From Wuchereria bancrofti (lineage: Eukaryota; Nematoda; Chromadorea; Rhabditida; Onchocercidae): 64,000 bases of DNA. Positions 1-13,611 of this stretch are shown piece by piece. Numbering within the stretch: the stretch's first letter is position 1; the number at the start of each line of letters is the position of its first letter. Made by a program: the position numbers and the translations under genes. Under the pieces are notes generated by a model. It worked only from the letters and a program-made list of their open reading frames with translations. It was not told where the DNA came from and did no database searches. Where the stretch lies: contig SSBO01000001.1 of assembly GCA_005281725.1 (NCBI GenBank), forward strand, positions 12,195,475-12,259,474, in the 5' to 3' direction.

Positions 1-819
1 ATGCTGATGTCAAGTAAGGCAGATTAAGAGTAGGTTTCAGATGTATGGCAGTGTCATAAAGCTTACTTTGATACTAAAGTAAAGTTTTGGAATGATCTTT
101 GAAGTTATGCACTAATAAAGTTATATTTCTAGGTCAAAAGAAGTAGGGAAATTGGGAAGACGTGTACGACCTTTCAAAAAAGTACTGGATTGGAAAGACA
201 TATCACCTATGAAGATTCTAGCTAATCGTGGCAAGATTTTCAGTGCTGTTTCTTTTCTAGATATGCTTGTAGAAGAATCTTCAGTGTTAATTGAGCGTAT
301 TTTCACTGCTTTAACTTTAAAAAAAAAAAAAAAATGTGATCTATATTTAAATAGCTTGAGAATAACCACTCTTTATAGGGAGAATAGTATTTTTTTAAAG
401 CTATTTGGAAATGAATAGTTTGAGAATGCCCTTATACTAAATCGATCCACTTTTTATCTTACGATGACCAGTTTTTCTGCTGATTTTATGCTTCAAAAGC
501 TGTTAAGATGAAGTGACAGTAACACATAGAGCTGTAACGTTACTGATCTACGTGAACAGGGTGGATTTGAAAGTCATAACTTTAATATTTTCCGTCTATT
601 GTCGACTGTGATAAATTCTTATTTATTGTTAAATGTAATGAATGTAATTTATTGTTGATTTTTAATTTATTGTTTAATTTATGTCAATTTAATTTATTGT
701 TGAATTCCCCGAAATTGCAAGATGAACTATCATTATTTTTTTGAATAGAAACTAAAAAAAAACATAGCACAGATAACTTGCTGCATCACATAACGGCTAT
801 CGAAGCTTTTCTGAATTAA
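1..819. other. Intergenic, downstream of the IFT139 gene
   Basis: No gene is recognised here. Positions 125-310 are less AT-rich than their surroundings and hold a short plus-strand open stretch that runs into a poly-A tract; it resembles no family I know and has no clear splice signals. The strip 600-720 is made of repeated AATTTATTG-like words and contains the likely poly(A) signal of the IFT139 gene on the minus strand. Confidence 0.5.
693..698 (-). terminator. Candidate poly(A) signal of the IFT139 gene
   Basis: AATAAA on the minus strand, about 120 bases past the stop codon. A second copy lies at 666-671. Either could define the mRNA 3' end. In such AT-rich DNA the hexamer is common by chance. 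Confidence 0.4.
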
Positions 820-3800
820 TCATGTACGTATGTTCGCTCTTGCTTTGTCCATAATTTCACGTTTGATTCGCGGATAATTTGGATAAAGTTCCAGTACGCG
901 ATGGCATATTTCGATGCATTCGAACAGCTTTCGACATTTCAAATAATTATAAGCAAGTTTGTAACCTGTATTTATTTTTGCATTTCTAATTAGACAAAAC
1001 TGATGAGTAATTCATAAATTATTATGAATATGTCACAACTTAACTCCCATAAGTGCTTTTCTTTTAATTTAATTATTCATTACTTATCAAAAAATCTTAC
1101 CGATAGTTGGATTCTTGCATTTGCTTAGACGCCAAGCCACTTCATAATTTGCGGCTGCTTCATCCCATTTCTGCTCTCTTTCACAAATATAGCCTTTGTA
1201 TTCAAGTGCTTTAATTGAGCTCTGAAAACTTCATTATTTTATAGTTTCATTTTTTAGTTTCGGGATTTAGCATTTTCTACTCCTACTCAAATAGCATTTC
1301 AAATATTGGATATCTTCTTTACAAATGCTAATCGCTTCGCATTTAGCAATGATTATCGATGGTAAAAAATTATTTGTTTTTGTTTTTGTGAATCAATTCT
1401 TATATTTCAATTTTCAAAAATCAAATCACCGCATTATGCTGTAAAACAGTTCGCAATATATCGGAAGCTTGATCATGTTTGCCTTGATTGATGTAGAGAT
1501 CGGCTAATAATAACCAACCTATATAACTACTAGAAATTATTTCAATTTTAAAATGATCACTTAATGATGCAATGATTGATTAAGAAGAAAAAAGAAATTA
1601 GACTGTTGGACAATTTGTTCTCTTAATTTTGCTAGCTAAATACCAAATTTTGCAAAATTAATAATTCGTTGGTTCATTATTTATGTGATTTCCAACAATT
1701 CCTTGATTCGCTATAAGCAGATACAAAAATGTCCCCAATGTAATATAACTCGTACTATGTCATATTGAAATTTAAAGTTAAATAAATTTGCCAAACGCTT
1801 TTTATTAGACGATATAACTAATCAAGGCTTCATCCTCAAATTTCAATTTAAAGAAAGGTTAATGAAACTGTGAAAGAAGGTACATTTCTCCAAGTTATCA
1901 GCATCCTCTAATGTCCATGTATGGCCAAGTACACGTTTTAACTGAGCTTTTGCTTTTGGTATTTGTTTTAGCATTACATAAGCTCGAGCTGAGCCAAGAA
2001 GTGCACCAACGCTTGTCATTCCCTAAAAAATGAATTTCTTTTAAGTTATTAAAGAATTCATTTAATTGATGCTCGTATATTTTAATTGAGTAATGCAAAA
2101 AAGGACCGAATCTTCAGTTTCTGCCATACTAAGAAAATTTGTCAATGCCTGTTGCACATTTGTTCGATTACCGCTCATCAACATGATGAAATTTTCCATT
2201 AGTCGATACTTATGGTCCAATCCAGGCCTGTTTTGTAATTCCTGTAAAAATATTAGTTATAAGTTTTGTTCAATTTTCAATGTTTAATCGTTGAGGAGAA
2301 AAGCTTTAACTTTTTTTATTTGAACTGCTTTATTTTAAATAAATATTGAATTGTTTTATTTTAAATAACATCTTCGATTGTTTATTATCAATAAAGCCAA
2401 AAGTTTACCAAAGCATGTACAATGATCGAAAGGTTGACATTATGGACAAGTTTTTATTTTAAATATAATAGGACATGGTGACAGGGTGAATACAGTTCAT
2501 AGATTTAGTGAAATGATAGAAATGTGGTGAAGGTATGGAGAAAAAAAGATTGATGCATTGGGAATGTTTTAGAAATTTTTATTAAATTCCTCTGCTGGAA
2601 AAATGAAATGTTAAACTTTCTTTTAATCATTCAGTGTTTAAAGAGTTAATAAAGGTTGAGTTTCTTTAAAAAAGTTAAAAATGATAAGTGATACACTAAT
2701 TTAATAAAATAAATTTTTTTACTTTTTTTCAGTGATCTCCGAGCAATTGCTGAGCAATTATTATTTTTTTTTAAATGTTATTTTATATATAAACTTATAA
2801 TTTGAATTTATATAAACATAAAAATGATCGTTATAAAGAAGTTGAATCTTACCTTCAGAAATCCTTCCGCTATCTTTGTACCCACTCCTCGATCATTTCC
2901 ATTGTTTCTAGAAAAAGTTTAGTAGAAAAATTGAAAAAACAAAAGAAAAAAAGAGAATGAAAAAATTATATAATTGTAGCATTTTCTTGAACTATCTTAT
3001 TAACTATAACTTTTTTTTTCTTTGGATAATATTTTAAAAGTCTAAAGCTAAATTTAACTTTGATTATGTATATATCCTAAAAGAAAGAAAAAATTTTTTC
3101 AAAAACAAACGTATTGCAATCTTGACTATAATCAAGCGTTCCTCCTCCAATTATTTCATTATCTGGATTTAAACATATTTCAATCATATTATAAGTAGCT
3201 CGTTCACCCCATTCCAGATCACGTCGTGCACGATTGAATGCTTGCAGTGCTGCATTTGGATCACCAGTATACCTTAAAATTTTAGATCAAAATTTCATTT
3301 AAATTTTGAATTTGCTTTTAAAAAAAAAAAGAATATGATCTAATATTTTTACGATAATTTCCAAATGATATATACTTATATTCTTAAAGAAATTTGAAAT
3401 TAAATTTTAAGACTATCATTTAATTTATTTTAATAAGAGATGAAAAATTTGTTTATTTTTTAAGAAAAACAACGATTTCATTTACCATTCATTAAGTCCT
3501 TTGCAGTAATTGAAACCAGCGTCAAGTGTAGCACGTGGATTCATATTAAGAGCATTTCTGAGATATTTTTCCGCTTGTTCCACATTACCTCTCCGCCAAC
3601 TTAATTCTATGCATCTTGCTAGCGCATGATATTGATCTTAAATAATTCATATTAAAAAAAAGAGGAATAAAATATATGTTTATCCCATAAATTTTTAGCT
3701 TTATTTATTATTTAATTTTAGGAAATTTAGAAAAAAAAATTTCACGATATTTCTAACAATCATTACAATAATACATCTTAATTAAACAAAATAATATGAA

Positions 3801-6800
3801 AATAGAAAAATTTTTTTTTTTTAATTATTCAACTATACATACTTGGATTTCTATTGAGTAATTGTGTAAAATGAATAGTTGCTTTCCCAGCTTCATTAGA
3901 TTGATACAATAAATCAGCCATCATCTATAGAAAAAAGAAATTTCAATAAATTTTTTAAAATAACACATAAAAATATGTATGTACAGTAATCATGATAAAA
4001 TTTAACATACCAATGTTGCATCATCGTTATTCCGATCAATGTTTAAAATTAATTGACATTGTGTATTGCAAGCATCCAATTTGCCAAGTGAAAGGTATAA
4101 ATTTGCAAGTGCTGTCATTATCTATATTTTTAATTTTAAATATTACTTATAATTTGCACTTAAAAATAGAAAAAAATTAAATCAAGGAAAAAAATTGATC
4201 ATGAAATAAAACTATAATTTGTATTTAACATAAACACATGCCTTTAATAACGATTAAAGAAGGAGTAAATGATTTTAAATAATTGTAGAAAAAAAAATTT
4301 ATTACTATATTATTAATTTTAGGAATATAATTCCATTTCATACTTTTATTTCATGATAATATATCAGCTTACTGTGATTGTATATTCTATTGAAATAACT
4401 TTCAAAATGTTTTATTTTTACAACTTTATCACTTTTTTCACTTTACTATATTCAATTCTTTTTTCTTTTTACCTGAAATTCTTACCTTAATATCTGTATT
4501 ATTGAAAAAAATGGCTTCCTGATAAAGGTCAATCGCTTTATTAGCATCTCGTCGATTCCAATGTAATTCTGCTAGCTGACAACATATCCTAAAAATATTT
4601 GCATTCTTGAACTTTCCGTGAAATCCATTTCTTAAAATCGAAATTTCACTTAGTGTATAATTTTTTTTATGATCTAAATTCTGTCTAATCTTTTAATTTT
4701 TTTTTTAATAAATTTAACATTTAAAAGTAATCATACTTTCTTATCAATTTTATATGTCAAAAATCTAAAAATTTGAAAATGTGAAAAATTGAAGATTAAG
4801 AAGAAAGACATACTTTGCAGCAAGTTTTTTCTCTTCAACAAGATTTGCAACTTCGCCTGGTGGTTTTGAAATTATAGATAGTTGAATTTCACGTGCACGT
4901 TCCAGAGCTGTTATTGCTTCTTTCCAATTACCATTTTCAAAATATAATTTTGATAGTAAAGACCAATAAGATACATGGTCACTCATTCGGTCAATGTCTA
5001 AAAAAACGCTCCTAGAATTTGATTCTTCAAAAATTAAACTAAGAAATACCGTAATAACTGTATAATTTTTTTTTAATTTTAAACTACTTAATTTTAAAAG
5101 TTAATTCGAATAAAATAAAATTATTAAGTTTAAATTTAACAAATCCATTTATCATTAATCGCACATAAAAAATTGAATACGGATGTTTAACAAGTAAAAT
5201 GTTCTTTTTAGTTATAAATTTTGAATTGCTACAAAATGATTGATCAATTTACCGACAGGATTTTGATCTGCATCAAGTGCTTGACGTAATACTTTTTCAC
5301 ATTTTTCATAGTATTCTAGCTGAAATAACAATTCCGCCAAGCGCATTCTCATCACTGGTTTACGTCCACTTTTCAATGCCGCTTCATAGTAATTAATTGC
5401 CTGAGAATTAAAATATTTTCTTTTTTTGAAAACATTGATTTTATCAATCATTAAATTTAATAAATTACAAATAAACTTTTGTTTGCATGCTGTCCATGAA
5501 TGGTATTATACTTTTTAAATCTTTAAATTCAAATTTTTATTAGACATCTAATGCCATTTAATGTTATCAAAATATAGCAATGATACAATTATCATCTTCC
5601 ACTGATTATTTTTAAACCAATTTCAAATTTAGTAAATCTTTCCTACTGTTATAAATGAAGATGAAATTAATCAAATTAAAATACCTTCGTATAAAAATGA
5701 CACTGAACATATGCTTGGCCTATTTTTTCAGCTAAAGCATCATCTTTTGGATTAATTTTCAGCGCTGTTTCATATACTTCAATTGCTTGTGCAGGCTAAA
5801 ATAAATTTGTTGAAATTAAATTTTTTTTTTCTATTTTATTTTTTAAATGAATAAAGTTACAAAAATTAGTAAACCTCTTGTATGCTCATGTAAGCATCAC
5901 CAAGTAATACATATGCCATTGGTGATGGATTATTTTGTGCAATCTCCCTGAAAATACAATCGTAAATGCAATTGAAAATTAAAAAATGAATTTAAAGTTA
6001 ATTTCAATTGTGAATTAAATTTTATGGACAATAACTCAGATGCCTAATTATTTTATGTTTAAGTAATTAGGCACAAATGTCACATCAAAATTTCATCATT
6101 ATTATTACATTTAATAGGTAAATTAAATCCATTGCGCATAACAAATTTATTTTTTTTGTTTTGTTTTTTGTGACACAAATCATTAATTAATTAATTTTTA
6201 ATACAATAAATCTATGTAAGGTATTTTAATGTTTATTGTAAATATTAATTACAAGCTAAATTAATAAAAGAAATCTCCACCTGATTTTTTTAGTCTTATT
6301 CAGTTATTTAAAAGTCCCATAATTAAAACCATCATTTTAATTAATATTTGAAAATATTTGGAAAAAAATGAAAATAATATCAGTATCAGTGTAATATTAA
6401 AATTTTTTTCTCCATTTAAAATATTATTACAATAATTTTTGCTAAAAGAGAAGTCACTATAAAAATTAACCTTGAAATTATTTATTTTTTCTAATTAATA
6501 AAATAGAAATAGTAAATATACTTGAAGCACATAGCAAATTTTCGTTTATCTTTTTTCTCATTTAAATAAATTTCAGCCATTTTAATACGAGCAATTTGAT
6601 AATTAGCATCGGTTGTTGGCACAGATGAAAGCTTCTCTAATGCGCCATTAATATCTTTGCGCTGTAATTTCAAATTTGCTTCCATTAGCACAAATTGTTG
6701 CTGTTCCGTCTTATCAGTCCAACGTTTACGTGCTTCTCTCATCACTGCGTCAACTTCTGCCTTTAAAATATAAATTAAATAAATATTTACAATTAAAATA

Positions 6801-9800
6801 AAAAAAAAAGAAGAAAACAATCAATTAAAAAAAAATGAAGCATACAAGTTGTCCAAGTTGTTGATAAGAATCCATTAATTCCAAATAGATTGCAATACGA
6901 TCCGCATCAACAACCTCTAAATTCTCACGTTTTCTCGTTTGATCTTCAAAATAAAATCATTTAATAATTTTATAACTTTAAAACTATTTTAACTAAAAAT
7001 TTTTTATCACAAAAAACTTTTTCTCATTTTTTTTTTCTTTCTTCTCTCTTATGAATTATATAATCCTATTTTCTTTTCCTTTTTTTTTTCATCTTAAAGC
7101 ATTAAATAATTCTATTTTTGCTAAATTTGAGCTATTGTTTTGCATTTAAAATTAAATCATAGAAAAGATAAAGGAAAAATGAGAAAAAATTTTTTGAGGT
7201 AAAAATTTTGGTTAAAATGATTTTCATTATAATGAAACAATAAGTAAAGAATTAAAAAATTACACATTCATTCAGACTATTTTTAAAATCAAACTAGGCT
7301 CTTCGATTGATTTGATGGAAATGCTAAAAGAAAGATATAAGATCTTTATCTGTTATCATACTGATAAAATCTCTTTTTAATTTAGACAATTGGAAGGAAC
7401 ATAAATGTTAATAATAATTTTTGCTTTTTTTTTTAAGTTTTGCGCTAAAAAAAATAAAAAAAACGCACTATCTTTAAATGAGGGTAATTCGATTGCTTTC
7501 TGTAATGTTTGTATCGATGCAGCAATTTGTTTTGAGTTCTTTTGTAATTTAGCTCTGATAAGATGATAAAGTGGATGTTCGCGAACTTTAAAATTATTAC
7601 TTAAACCAATATCCAAACATTTGCCAGCTTCTTCATAATTATTTCTGTGAAAATGAATCTAAAATATTTGATAAAATAAAAAGGAAAATTTGAAAAAGCA
7701 TTTATTATAATTTAATTCCTAAAATATTAACATAATACCTGTGCCATAAGTAAATGAGCTTCTGGTGGTGCATCATTTCTATCAATGCAACTTTCTAATA
7801 ATCGTTTTGCTTCAGTAAAATCCATTAAAAGGTATTTTGCTTTAGCTAAGAGATATGTAGCAATTAATAATGCTGAAATATATAAAAACAAATATTGAAA
7901 AATTTCAAATTTCAAACTGATCAAATTGAATGGGCAAAATTAAGTTGCATATAGCTTTTTCATTTGTTAACAATTAGATTAATTTCTTTAATTACACACA
8001 AACGTTTCCAGTGGTTAACAAAGCTTAATATATCTATATGAAATTTAATTTTATATTTTATATGACAAGAAAATAAATAAATAAATAAATGAGAAGAAGT
8101 ACATACCTGGACAGTGATTCTGAACTAATGTTAAAACTCTATCAATTTCTTTGAGTACAACATTAGTTGAATTTGTTGGCTATAAATTCACAGTTTGTAT
8201 AAATATTTTAATATCATATTTATGAATATTTAGCTTGATTTGATTATTTCTATTTTAAATCTAATTTGATAAATTATCACTTAATCAGTTAGTTTTAAAA
8301 TATTTTTTTCTCTTAGCATTTGCAAAATTATTTACCGTTAATGGTGCAAATTCATAAAGTTGCAGTGCTATATCAATTAATAAGTTTGGATCAAGTAATG
8401 TCAAATATTCTGGACCAAAAACAACACTCTGAAAAAAAAAACTTTTTTTTGAATTTCTATTTTTTTTTCTTTTACAAATAACATTTTTTATTTATTCAAA
8501 AAAGTAAGTTAGAGTTAAATTAACTTCGATTATTTTAGACATAAAAAATTGTTTAATGAAGTGTCAGTTAGAATTTATTGAAGCATTGTAATTGCTAAAA
8601 TGATAAGAATAGAAGAGAAATGAGAGAAGTGAATAAGTAAGAATAAGTAATTTTAACAAGAAAAAAAAAGAAAGTAAACAAGAAAAAAAACAAAGTAAAC
8701 AAGAAAAAAAAGAAAGTAAACCTGCAACATTGATAAATGTAAATCTATTGCATTTTGTATTTTTTGAAGGAATTGTTCAAATGGTTTATGTTGTTCTTTA
8801 TCTAACACTGCCATCACATACATATATAACTGAAATTTTTAAAAATTTAAAAAACAATTGAAATAATAATTTATCAAATATGTGAATAAGTATAAATTAA
8901 TCTTACACTTGTTTGACAGATATTTGGATGTGTTACTTTTACAAATTCCATTTGAGTTATTGCATCATTTATATGACCTTTTGCAATAAAACATTGTGCT
9001 ATACCTATAAAACAATCTCATTTTCATTCATAAAAATATTTATTAAATAATAAACAATTCAAAAAAAAAAAAAAGAAAGTTTATGATTGATAAAGATAAG
9101 ATAAAAAAAAATTATTACCAATTAATATTAATTCATTTGAAGTGGTAACATCATCTTTTAATGCTTCAAATGTAATTGCTTCAGCTGCTTTAAAATCTCC
9201 ACCTTGCAACAGTAATCTCATCTGTTCATACAAACAATCCTGATTTTTTGTCATCGAAATTACTCTATCAAGTAGCTTTCTAGAAGTAATTAATTTCTGA
9301 CTAGTAAATATAATTTAATTTGATGACAAAGTAAACAGACAACATGAAAATATATGAATGTAAAGAAGACTTTTAAAAATTAATAATCTAACTAATTTAA
9401 CTGATAAATTTCTATAAATTTAATGAGCAGTGATCATTTATTCTGTTATGTTTCATTTTAAATAATAAAAAAATCACATAATTAAATTAAAATATAACGA
9501 CTAGTTTAAAAGTGCTAAAAAAGCTCAGTTTAATTCATTGAAAAAAAAAAATACCAAAAAAGGAAATACTGAATTGTGAAATGAAATAACTAATTTATAT
9601 TTTATTAAGCTTTAATTATGCTTATTTTCACTTCTACAGCTCTTTTTTTTGTAAATAAATAATTAGATTTAATGAAGAGGAAAAAAAAACCTGGCAAATT
9701 TAGCTGCTGGATGATCAAATGTAGTAATTCGAATGATAAGTTGTGCAATTTTATGATGCAACTGATAATTCTTTGATTCATTTTTCTCGATTACTTCAGC

Positions 9801-11800
9801 AAAATTTTGCAAAATATTTTCCATTTCTGTTATTTGACCTTTTATAATTAATTCATGTATCACTTCTAACCAAAGAACTTGCAAACAATCATTCTAAAAA
9901 AAAAAGAAAATTTCAATAATAAATTCATTATTTTTAATTTAAATTACATTCCTAAATGCTAACAATATTTTTTCTTTTTGCCTAAAATTTAAATAAATAC
10001 AAAACTATTTTTAGAATTAAAATTTTTGAAATGTTAGTAAAAATTTCCAAAAAAAAAAAAAAACATATTAAAAATTTGTGAAATTAAAAAAAAATATTAA
10101 GCTAATTTTGATAATAATATTAACATTTTATATTTGTAATTAATACCTGTAAAAGTAGCGCTCGTTGTATTTGTTCCATGCAATGTTCCCAGTCATAGCA
10201 CATTAAATATACTTTGCAATATTCAATATAACCCGGAAGAAACGTTGGAGCTTTTTTCATTAAAATTTGAAGAATTTGACGTAATTCTGTCAAATTTCGT
10301 CGTCTCTCCAATAAACGTATCATTCCAATGTATGCATTTGGATATTCTAATTATTTTTTTGTTTTTACTTTTATTTATTTTTTTTTTTTTTTTGAAACTA
10401 TAAAATGATTAAATTTATATTACTGTTAAGACTTCATTCAAGAAAATTTTACTAAACAGCTTTCTTAGTGCAATAAATAGAGAAAATTGAAATTTCTAAT
10501 AATTACAGGTTAGTTTTTATCATTAACTATGTAATTCTTTAAAGTTAAGCTTCATAACTCTTGCAGCTTTTTAAAATTAGCCTATTAATTTTCGATGAAA
10601 AATTTTGTGATAAATTTCTTATGTTTTTTAAATATAAAATATGCAAAAAATTTATATATTTAAATTTTATAACGAATAAATATTTTAAAAAAAAGTAAAC
10701 AAATAAACCTGCTGCAATGCCTTTTTTAAAAAGTTTTTGCGCAATATTTATATCTTTGCCACGATTTAACTCAATCCAAGCTTTCAAAACAATAAACTGA
10801 AAATCATTCCATCAATATTAATGTAATTTCAATTTAAATTATATTTATAAATATGTGAAAAAACTTTTAGTAATATAATGGAATACTTGAATATTGCTAG
10901 AATTGGTTGATTCAATTATTGAATGAGCCTTATCATTGTTATCAAGTAACATATAAGCAGTTGCTGCATTATATCTAGCATCATCGTTTGCATTAATATA
11001 TGCTTCATTGATAATTTGATCCAATTCTGATATTTCTTCTCGATCTATGATAATAATTAAACAGTTAAATCTTTATTTATAATTAAATTAAAGCTCATAA
11101 TTAAGCTCATAATTACACTAATTAATCCTTTGATTTGTAAAAGATATAAAATTTTTTTGCATTTTTTTTTTTTGCAAAACTTTCTATTACAATTAATTTT
11201 AAATTAATCATTTTGTTATCAATCATAAAAGCTTAATATATTAGCACAGAAACCTGGATTTTTGAGTAAAGCATGCGCTGTTCGAAGAATTACTGATGCT
11301 GCAAAGCCAATAATTGTATCATGATGAAACTGATGAAGTAATCGTACTACTTCAACATATTGACCTTAAATTAATATATTTATTAAAGAATTGACCTTAA
11401 ACTGATAAATTTATTAAAGAATTAACCTTAAACTAATAAATTTATTAAAGAATTTATAGAAATAATAGAAAGAAATGAAAGATATATAAGATTCTTTAAA
11501 TGTTTAACAATTGAATGACAAAAAAAAAAGTTAAGTAAAAATAATAAATTGATCTTTTATATGAAAAATAATTGAAAGAAGAGAGAGAAAGAGAAAAAAA
11601 AAGATGTAAAATAAAAAAATTAAACCATATTTAATCATAGCAATTGATCGAAATAGTATAAGTTGATGAGAATTATTTGCTCTGCATAATTCCTCATCAC
11701 AAATTGTCAAAGCTGTCCCATAATATCCTTCTTGAAGATGATAAAGTATATTGCAGTAAAGTAACCAGTCAAGCTCTTTGACCTCTTTGTTTGTTGCCAT
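820..11800 (-). CDS. TTC21B: Intraflagellar transport protein 139 (TTC21B), 30 exons, complete
   Basis: IFT139 is a TPR-repeat scaffold of the IFT-A complex, which drives retrograde transport and membrane-protein entry in cilia. Exons, 5' to 3': 11800-11626, 11364-11254, 11044-10887, 10796-10709, 10346-10147, 9893-9691, 9279-9119, 9004-8907, 8829-8722, 8428-8336, 8179-8107, 7872-7739, 7658-7469, 6943-6846, 6760-6522, 5947-5875, 5795-5685, 5400-5253, 4997-4814, 4588-4486, 4121-4011, 3924-3843, 3636-3486, 3272-3111, 2907-2853, 2241-2107, 2022-1884, 1518-1430, 1221-1101, 965-820. They total 3939 nt (1312 residues; human TTC21B is about 1316). Family landmarks include [38 protein letters not shown] and the C-terminal YKLAYNYLK...[14 protein letters not shown], in the expected order. 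TPR helices run through nearly the whole protein. A few splice sites are weak (GTCCTT after exon 26, TTTAAG acceptors). Ciliary role is from the family. Confidence 0.95.
8657..8722. repeat. Tandem ~22-bp units abutting the exon 9 donor of the IFT139 gene
   Basis: Three near-copies of a purine-rich unit (CAAGAAAAAAAA-GAAAGTAAA in outline) lie immediately intronic of exon 9. On the minus strand every unit starts with GTTTAC, the first six intron bases of the real donor at 8721/8722, so donor-like words are duplicated along with the unit. Confidence 0.65.
11359..11451. repeat. Three tandem 31-bp units carrying a splice acceptor
   Basis: Three near-identical 31-bp units (11359-11389, 11390-11420, 11421-11451) occupy the 3' end of IFT139 intron 1. 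Read on the minus strand, each unit contains TTTAAG followed by GTCAAT or GTTAAT, so the real acceptor of exon 2 (exon starts at 11364) is present three times. The unit nearest the exon is the one that keeps the frame. Confidence 0.8.
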
Positions 11801-11827
11801 TTCGAAAATTTTTCATTCTATTTTCTG
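11801..11827 (-). promoter_or_regulatory. Likely trans-splice acceptor and short 5' UTR of the IFT139 gene
   Basis: On the minus strand CTTTACAG ends at 11825, leaving a 24-base leader before ATG at 11800. No upstream exon is evident. This is the usual arrangement for a spliced-leader acceptor in nematodes; a conventional cis intron with a non-coding exon is the alternative. Confidence 0.55.
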
Positions 11828-13611
11828 TAAAGCAAAAAGTAGTAAATTCATAAAACATAGTTACTTAGTTATTTCTGGTTATAAAGCAAGAAAGAAGATT
11901 TTAATTATATTTTAAAGTTTAGATAGGCAATTTTGTTCTAATATTAATTCAAATCGTTCAATTAATATTAGTTAAAATATTTAAATTAATAATTTATGTC
12001 GATCTTTTTTTTTTTTGATTGCAAATTATTTCTATCAATTAAATATGAGAATTGATGGGAAACGGAAAAAAAAGCAGAAAAGAAACAGGGAAAAAGCAAA
12101 AGTTATTTTTAAAGGGTAAAAAGAGTTTTTTTTTTATATTAATAATGGTCAGAAATAGTGAAGAAAGTGTTATTATTAAAAAATAATTACTTAACATATA
12201 CAGTGATTAAATATTGGTTAGGAAAAGTAAAGAATAAGATATTTAGTTTTTTTTTTTCCAAATGGTTTAATAAATTTTTTTGAAAAAGATATGAATACGA
12301 TACTTGTAGAGAATGTAATGCTTAATTAGTAGAAAAAATAGAATGCAAATTATTTATAAATGAAAGAAATAGTTGAATGAAATTATGGAATAAATGTGAT
12401 GATGGATATACATAAATTATAAGAAAAATGCATAAGGTAAATTTAAAAGTAATCAAATTTAAAATTTAATTCGATCTTTTATGTAGAAAAACTCAAAAGG
12501 AAGTCAAAAACAATGTGAAGACAAAAAGTTTTTTTATTTTTTTTGTAAATTTTAACATTTTTCCTTTTTTTTTTGATTAATAAGCAAGAGGGAAAGGAAT
12601 TGTAGAATGTAGTTATTCAGTTGCCTAGCAACAGAATATGAGTTTCAAATGATATCTCACTTAATATTACTTCTAAGAAACGAACATTTGAATATTTGAA
12701 ATTAATAAAATGTATAATTTAAATTTAATTATAAAATTTAATCCCATTTGAATGAATAAATTAGTCTCATTTGTTTAATTAATTTGGAAAACCGAGCAAT
12801 AACAAAAAATTTTTCTGAAATTGCTGAAATGAAAGAATCCTTTTACTATTTGTGAAAAATCTTTCCCTTCCTCTCTCTCTCTCTCTCTCTCTTTCTCTCC
12901 CTTTTTCTCTGTTTCAAATTTTAAGATTAAAAATATTTTGACAAAAGAAAATAGTGGTGATAGGATGGATATAGATATAGCATCAAAAATTAAAATGGTT
13001 GCTTCATGTGAGTATTGTATAATCAGTTGTAATGAAGAAATTATTTATTTAAAAAACATATGATCAAAAAAGTTATCAAACTTGAAATTTGATCAAGAAT
13101 TGGAAGAATATTGATTTTTCCTAATCACTTTGATAAAATGTAATGCAAATCATTCATAATTATTATTTGAGCAAGGAACAATTTTAATACTGTTTTTATT
13201 TTCGGAAATCAATAAACCAAAGTTTTTTGAATAAAAAAAGATTCTCACTTCCTTCGAAGTTTTGAGTATAGTGTTGAACATTTTCTTGGATTTTAAAGAT
13301 TTTATTTGATATTCATCTTGACAATGAAAAGTTATTGGTTCAGACAATATTTGTTATAATTATAAAACAAGAAAAATTTTGATTTAAATAAATTTTGGCT
13401 TTTTTTTAAAGCAATTTTAAACAAGAAATAGTGTCAAAAAAGATAAAACACAATTTGCTTAATTGAAATGGAAAGAGTGAAAAGAACAAATGTATCATTA
13501 GCCATTAAAAATAGAAGAAAATAATTATTTGAAATATTTACAGTTCCACGCAAATCAATGGAAATATCTTTACAATACACAGAAATACTATATTCAGCCT
13601 AGAATATTATT
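11828..13611. other. Intergenic between the IFT139 and WH1-protein genes
   Basis: AT-rich spacer that should contain the IFT139 promoter and the WH1 gene 3' UTR, since both genes read on the minus strand. It holds a CT tract at about 12868-12902 and an X-box-like palindrome at 12620-12632. A minus-strand open stretch at 13150-13347 has an ordinary codon look but no ATG in a good context and no recognised domain. Confidence 0.5.
12620..12632. promoter_or_regulatory. RFX (DAF-19) X-box-like palindrome
   Basis: The 13-mer GTTGCCTAGCAAC is a perfect inverted repeat of GTTGC/GCAAC half sites. RFX factors bind such sites and in nematodes DAF-19 uses X-boxes to switch on ciliary genes. The neighbouring gene encodes IFT139, a ciliary protein. 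The site is 820 bp upstream of the ATG, further than most known nematode X-boxes, and its central bases differ from the 14-bp consensus. Confidence 0.55.

Noticed and set aside
152..418. Plus-strand open frame at the left edge (GRRVRPFKKVLDWKDIS)
   Set aside because: It runs through a poly-A tract into low-complexity sequence, has no recognised family, and both strands are open, so coding is not supported.
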